From positions 2,418,001 to 2,482,000 of the forward strand of contig JAGMVK010000006.1 in NCBI GenBank assembly GCA_020747065.1: a stretch of DNA of 64,000 nt, read 5' to 3'. The stretch's first letter is position 1; each line of letters opens with the position of its first letter. The stretch is from Cadophora sp. MPI-SDFR-AT-0126. Its lineage: Eukaryota > Ascomycota > Leotiomycetes > Helotiales > Ploettnerulaceae. Made by a program: the position numbers and the translations under genes. This document shows positions 58,959-64,000 of the stretch, piece by piece. Below the pieces are notes generated by a model, which saw nothing but the letters and a program-made list of their open reading frames with translations, searched no databases and had not been told where the DNA came from.

Positions 58959-61751
58959 GCGTCGTCGCCCACCCAAATCTTGGTACTGGGTTCATTAGTG
59001 GTCGATAGATGGGGGGTGGATGACCGGTCAGACGATTGTTTTTTTTTAACGGAGAGTCTTGCTTTCCATTGACAGAACTTTAGGTTTTCGGCGTTTTGGT
59101 AGACAAAATACAATATCGTGACCTTCACCGCCTCTTCGGGGCGAGGACTACACATGACTACGTGACCATCGCATTTGGTTCCTAAACGTATGACCAGAAA
59201 GGTCTAACACATGTCAATATAAGTGTTCAATAACTGTTACTTTTGAAACATCTTTCAAATCTTCTCCGAGCGCCATGTCAATTGGAAAAAATGGCCACTG
59301 ACCTGACATACTTCGTCACGTGGATAGTTGTCGCATTGATACCGGGATATGTTTATACTTTACACGTCCTGCTGGACCGAACGATATGTCATCGAAGATC
59401 TTCCACAGTTTTAGCTGCATCATGTACGACAATGGTCGGTGTAATCTAGAAGCTTGCAATCCATGGGTCATGAATGGCTTGGGAATTTGGCGTTGCTGAA
59501 TCGCTGACATCGGGAATTTGGTCTTGTGCAACCACCTCAAGACTCTTGTCCTCACCACATGTTTTGCCTCGATTTTTCGGACATCATGGATAAATATAGG
59601 CATGAGACATAGCTCTAGTTACAGCCGTGGACCTCACGTCCTAAGAAGCGTAAACATTTAGTTTTGCTTTAACGACGCTTTGGTGTCGTCTGTATGCTAC
59701 CCACCAGGTGGTAACTAAAGTCCACTCATTTATCACGTACCTATTGTATGTCTGCTCTAGGCAAACAATTATGGAAAACAAGAAGGAAAAGGCCGGTCGT
59801 TGCCCCATGCCCAGATTCCCTCTCTTCCACGCACTCACCTCTTCACTCAAATCACCAACCCCTTCCCCTTCACATTTCCAACCAAAAGTAATTCCGCCTA
59901 AAATTATTACCCTCATAATCTACCCAAATAACACAATCTAAGCCCAAGTACCCACTTATCTACCCACTTCCAGGTGATGCCCCTTGAAGTTCATAACAAG
60001 GCTTATGGGTTCCAACAGACCTGCTCGCTTCTCGGTCGCATTTGATTGTCCGCCTGATCGCGATCTAGTCTCTGGGTTATGCTTTGGAGTCTCCCCTCAG
60101 TGCTGGTGGATTCCGTGCGAGTGGAGTTCTTGGTTCGTCTCGTCAAAGACGGGAATGTCTTGTATAATTGATCGTGGGTATATGGTCTGCTATGTTTGTT
60201 TTGTTTCTGTTTTGGAGATTGGATGCCGGTAAGCGAGCCTCTTTCTCCCTATCAACTCTCAGCTGGGAATGTTGAGTAGAGAAACACCTCTAACTTAGGA
60301 TGCAATTATATAGAATGTGGAACCCAGCTCAAATTACAACCACAGCAAAAGAAATCCAATCCTCAGCACCCTTCACGTTCCCCTCCACCATCAACCACCC
60401 CACCCAACTAACAACCTCTCCGCGAGATCTTCCAAAACTTTCATCAACAATTCCACATCACCAGCATAATCTAAAATTCTGCACTTTCACCCCTTCCAAT
60501 CCCAATCTGAAGACTAAATAATCATTGTTGTACAACACATCACATTGAGCAGGTTTATTTACTTCCCTCTCTTTACCGACTTCGCTTCGCTTAAATAGGG
60601 GGCTTTGGTTCGTTCCACCACGTCACACGCAAGTCGACCTACACTTGTTTATCGCATCCCATCGGGACATGATACCAAAGGTAGTCAGACACCTTTTCAT
60701 CTGTAGTTGAACTTTTCATCAATATTATCTTCAGACCCCGGTCTGGGAAACGCATCGTCACTGCACGACACGCCATAATCTTTCAGGCAGCCGTGTGTAT
60801 ATACACATCCATCCAGTCCTCATGCAAATTCCTCTAATCACTCTACTTTATCCAGTCTCTCAATCACTGGATAGACAAATCACGAGAGAAATCCAAAACG
60901 AGGAAGTGATCGGTGAGATGACTTTGGTACAACATCCATTACTAATCTGTGTATCTGTCTGTCTGACCGCTCTGCTCAAATCTATCAGGTATCATAGGCA
61001 AGCAAGCACATAAGCAAACGAACCGCAATTCCAATCACACCCTGCCGCCACTCCTTTCCTTCACCACCTCAACACCGTACATTACTGTATACCCCAATAT
61101 GACTGTCCTCGAGTCAGATCAGATCTCATAATCCTGTCCCCTCACCCCACTTCTCTCCAAACACTCGATCCAAAAAAATTCCTATGACCCAGCCTTTAAA
61201 GGCCAGTAGGGTCATCACACATAACACATCCATCAAAGCAACAAATCATCCGTCATATGAGACCCATACGCAAATCCAAATCCAATCCCGATCCTTGCAG
61301 CGCAGAGCAAACGTTGATCTATCAACAGGCACATTAATTCCAAGCTGTGACACAATCATGATGGTGCATTCGCACAGACACAATGAAGATCAACACCGCC
61401 AGAGCATCCAACGACAAAAAGCAAATGATGGTATCAAAAAGAGCACAAACATCCAATCCCACCGATAAAGCCAGATACAGAGTGCCCAAAGAAGAGAAGC
61501 GTGCGTGCATTTGTACGTTCCAGAAACAGATATCCTCGCTTCCCTTTCCCCTTTATATATAGCCGAGCCGAAGCGAAACGAAATCAAGTCCCAGCCGAGT
61601 CGTAAATAAGGCCTAAACAAAGCCAAAAAGCACCTTTGCAACCCCGTGTATGGCGAAACAGAATCAAGCCGCCAGCCCCGTGTAAATAATGTGCAGGTGA
61701 AAGCAAAAGCGAAATGTTGCCAAAGTCGAAATCGTCATTGGTGCAGAAGGA
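58959..61751. other. Intergenic; 3' flank of areA
   Basis: Short frames only. A 52-residue hydrophobic plus-strand frame near 59291 (MATDLTYFVTWIVV) has no supporting features. The last 600-1000 bp is the likely areA 3' untranslated region; areA messages are known in Aspergillus to be regulated through the 3' UTR, but no specific element was identified here. Confidence 0.4.
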
Positions 61752-64000
61752 TCACAGACTCATCGTCAACCATTCCCATTCCTGAGGTCCAGCACCGGCC
61801 CCTCCAACTCCGTTCTGTCCAAGGACCATTCCAGGTGGTGGTCCGCCCATACCACCCATACCAGGCATTCCCATGCCAGGTCCCATGGGTCTCGTCGTCA
61901 TGCCAAAGCCATTTGCAAGGCCAATGTTAGTCATGCTGCCTGAATTCATCATACCCATACCAAGCGACTTTGCAGCTTCGTTCGAGCCTGTTGAACTCTC
62001 GGGAGAATCGATATCCATACTCTCGATGGCACTGACTGATTTGCTGTGTCGACGTTGACGTTTGGGGGCCACGGCTACATTGGATCGGGGCATGCTGGAT
62101 GCTGCAGCTCCGGGACCTGGAGTGGGTTTAGGAGGAGCGGCTGCGATTGGCACAACTCCTTTCCCACCGCTTACCCCGGTTGTACCAACAGACGACCCCG
62201 CAGATCCATGGTAAGAAGTCGGTGTGCTGGCTGTACTTCCCCCACCTGCAGATCCAGAAACCGATGGCGGACTCTGACTTTCATTGACACTCCTGGCTCG
62301 AACGCTGGTTGGAGTAGTTGCTTGAGTTGCTGGGGCGGTATTGGTGGCCGCGACGATGGAATTCTTCCGGGTACTGGGGCCACTTGTTGATTGAACGCCC
62401 ATCTTCTTCGAAGCACGCGTTGCTGCACCACCAGATCCGCCAACCGGAAGTGAAGCTCCTGATCCCCGGTTACGTTTCTTGATGACATCCGTTTTGAGCG
62501 AAAGTGGTCGAACAACACCATGCAATTTCAAGAATAGTCCACAAGCGTTGCAGAGAGGATGACCTTCGGGATTCCTCCTCCAAAGTGGTGTGGTTTGCGT
62601 GAAACAGTTTGTGCAGGTTGTAGGCACTCCATTTTCACCCTGAGCTGCAGCCCCAGCAAGATTAGTCGAAGAGCCATGTTTTGAACCACCTGGAGATGAT
62701 GGTCGACTAGGTCCTACAGATGAGAAGCCAGACATGTTTCCTTCAGGTGGCGAGTTGGGGTTCGACTGTGCCATTTGTTGCTCAAACATGCCGTTACGTT
62801 GTCCCAACATAGCCGTGTTTGGAGTGGAAGCAGTCCTCGGGATCTTCTGCCGTCTGTCATTCCTTGATCGGTTGTCAGAGACGGATTGCGCAGATGCGTG
62901 TGTTCTACCAAGTGAGCCCCCAGATCCGTCCCATTCTAGAGGCGAGGAAATATCGGCAGTTCCCCCAATAGTAACTTGTTTCCTCGGTGGACCGCCTGGA
63001 TACCTTGCTGCTTGAGTATTGAACTGCCCTGGCAAAGTAGCATCCCATTGCAATCCACCTGGACCCATCTCCATGCCTGGATCTTCCATTGGCGACTGAG
63101 CAAACTCATGTTGCATCATCAGCGTCCTATCAGCAAATGCTACCCCTTCATCATCCTCATTATCCGAATCCCCACCAAAACTGAACATGTTCTCATGTCC
63201 CATATGAACACCAGGTGAGCGTGCAGGATGATCCGGCTGGAACACTTGCGAAGGGTCTATATGCTGCGCCATTCCAAAAGCTGCCGGTGAAGTAAACGAG
63301 TTCGAGGGACCTGCCGACGTAACTTGCGTGAACATCGAGCTACCATTGGCATTATACATATACTGTGGAGCCATTGAGTTGGAGAGGCTTGATGGCCCGT
63401 GGCTGAAATTATGAGGTCTTTGATGGCGCATATCCATGCCATGCTGGGGAAAGTACATTTGCTCATTCTCTGGTATGGGCTGCGGAGTGGAAACAGCGGA
63501 TGGATAAGCACTACCTGGTGGAGAATAGTAATCATTCGAATTGAGGGACGTAGAGGGCATGGGGCCGTTATTGTACATGGCGGAGAATGGACCGTGCTGG
63601 ACGAGGGGCGATTGTGATGGTGAAAATGGGAAGTTGGTTTGGAAGGGTCCGGCCGATGTTATGATCGGATCGTGCTCCATATTAAATGTATCGAGGTGAA
63701 AAGGTAGGCCATTGTGGTTTGAGTTCTGCATGTCTGGCGGATGCGGTTGATCGAGAGAATATTCATTCAGCTCATCCTCATGGCTCGGCTCGTTGGGTAT
63801 CATGATACTGTTGACGGCTGGTACTTGAGGGGAGAAATCCGCGGGTCGTTTCCGAGGCTAGGTTATCATCAGCATGCACCATCAATTGACGCTTGCCAAA
63901 AAGCAAGTTTTTCCGGCCCAAAGAAGCAATAACTCACGCGTCTCTCGTCAATACTGGTCTTTCGAACATGTCTCTGGACATAATTGAACTCTTCGTTGTG
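61752..64000 (-). CDS. areA: GATA-type nitrogen regulator AreA/NIT2 (5' end outside window)
   Basis: The visible 722 C-terminal residues come from two exons split by an 80-nt intron (63858-63937); the start and N-terminal DUF1752 region lie beyond the right edge. The protein is the nuclear activator of genes for secondary nitrogen sources. The junction restores the conserved stretch [15 protein letters not shown] followed by [16 protein letters not shown]. Downstream are a Pro/Ser-rich region, the acidic conserved block [15 protein letters not shown], and a single GATA zinc finger with C-x2-C-x17-C-x2-C spacing, whose cysteine codons span about 62615 to 62541 ([14 protein letters not shown] ... 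CNACGLF). A basic tail follows (IKKRNRG). The extreme C-terminus, EWEWLTMSL, is the segment that in NIT2/AreA contacts the co-repressor NMR/NmrA. Long Ser/Thr/Gly-rich stretches between finger and end are normal for the family. Nitrogen-dependent control is family knowledge, not seen here. Confidence 0.97.

Overview
The window looks like nuclear DNA of a filamentous ascomycete (Pezizomycotina; the gene set suggests Leotiomycetes, but that is inference). The evidence is short introns of about 45-180 bp with GT(A/G)NGT donors and CTAAC/CTGAC branch sites, an AreA/NIT2 GATA factor, a fungal-type cryptochrome-DASH with an Arg-Gly tail, a fasciclin (FAS1) secreted protein and degenerate zinc-cluster regulator sequence. 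There are no operons, CRISPR arrays or ribosome binding sites. Gene models were built by hand from splice signals and reading-frame continuity, without transcript support.

Layout. (1) 1-20 kb is gene-poor. It holds two minus-strand genes of the fungal DUF6594 membrane-protein family (2.9-4.4 and 11.4-13.0 kb), a probable multi-membrane-segment protein (6.3-7.2 kb), an unrecognised gene with a possible polyproline end (13.8-14.5 kb), a possible Ty3/gypsy RNase H relic (19.0-19.3 kb) and a small secreted cysteine-rich ORF (19.5 kb). (2) 20.7-34 kb is a denser block: a fungal regulator with a damaged zinc cluster, an O-methyltransferase, a membrane-anchored hotdog thioesterase, a GNAT acetyltransferase, a two-domain fasciclin protein and glutamate decarboxylase. 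(3) 34-45 kb contains one gene, cryptochrome-DASH (40.0-42.0 kb), set in long microsatellite-rich intergenic DNA. (4) 45-59 kb is again gene-poor, with a long near-perfect hairpin (45.94-46.03 kb), a PBS-like motif (46.2 kb) and two plus-strand DUF6594 genes (49.9-51.4 and 57.4-59.0 kb). (5) 61.75-64 kb holds the 3' part of the nitrogen regulator areA, which continues beyond the right edge.

The most notable pattern is the four DUF6594 paralogues. They flank the housekeeping core symmetrically, two on minus at the left and two on plus at the right, and share the same exon-intron plan with almost constant internal exon lengths. Each shows its own splice oddity or divergence: copy 1 has a conserved intron shrunk to 25 nt, and copy 4 appears to use a GC-AG intron. 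The core genes do not form an obvious pathway. They include nitrogen control (AreA), GABA-shunt metabolism (GAD) and blue-light response (Cry-DASH), which are probably neighbours by ancestral synteny rather than by joint function.
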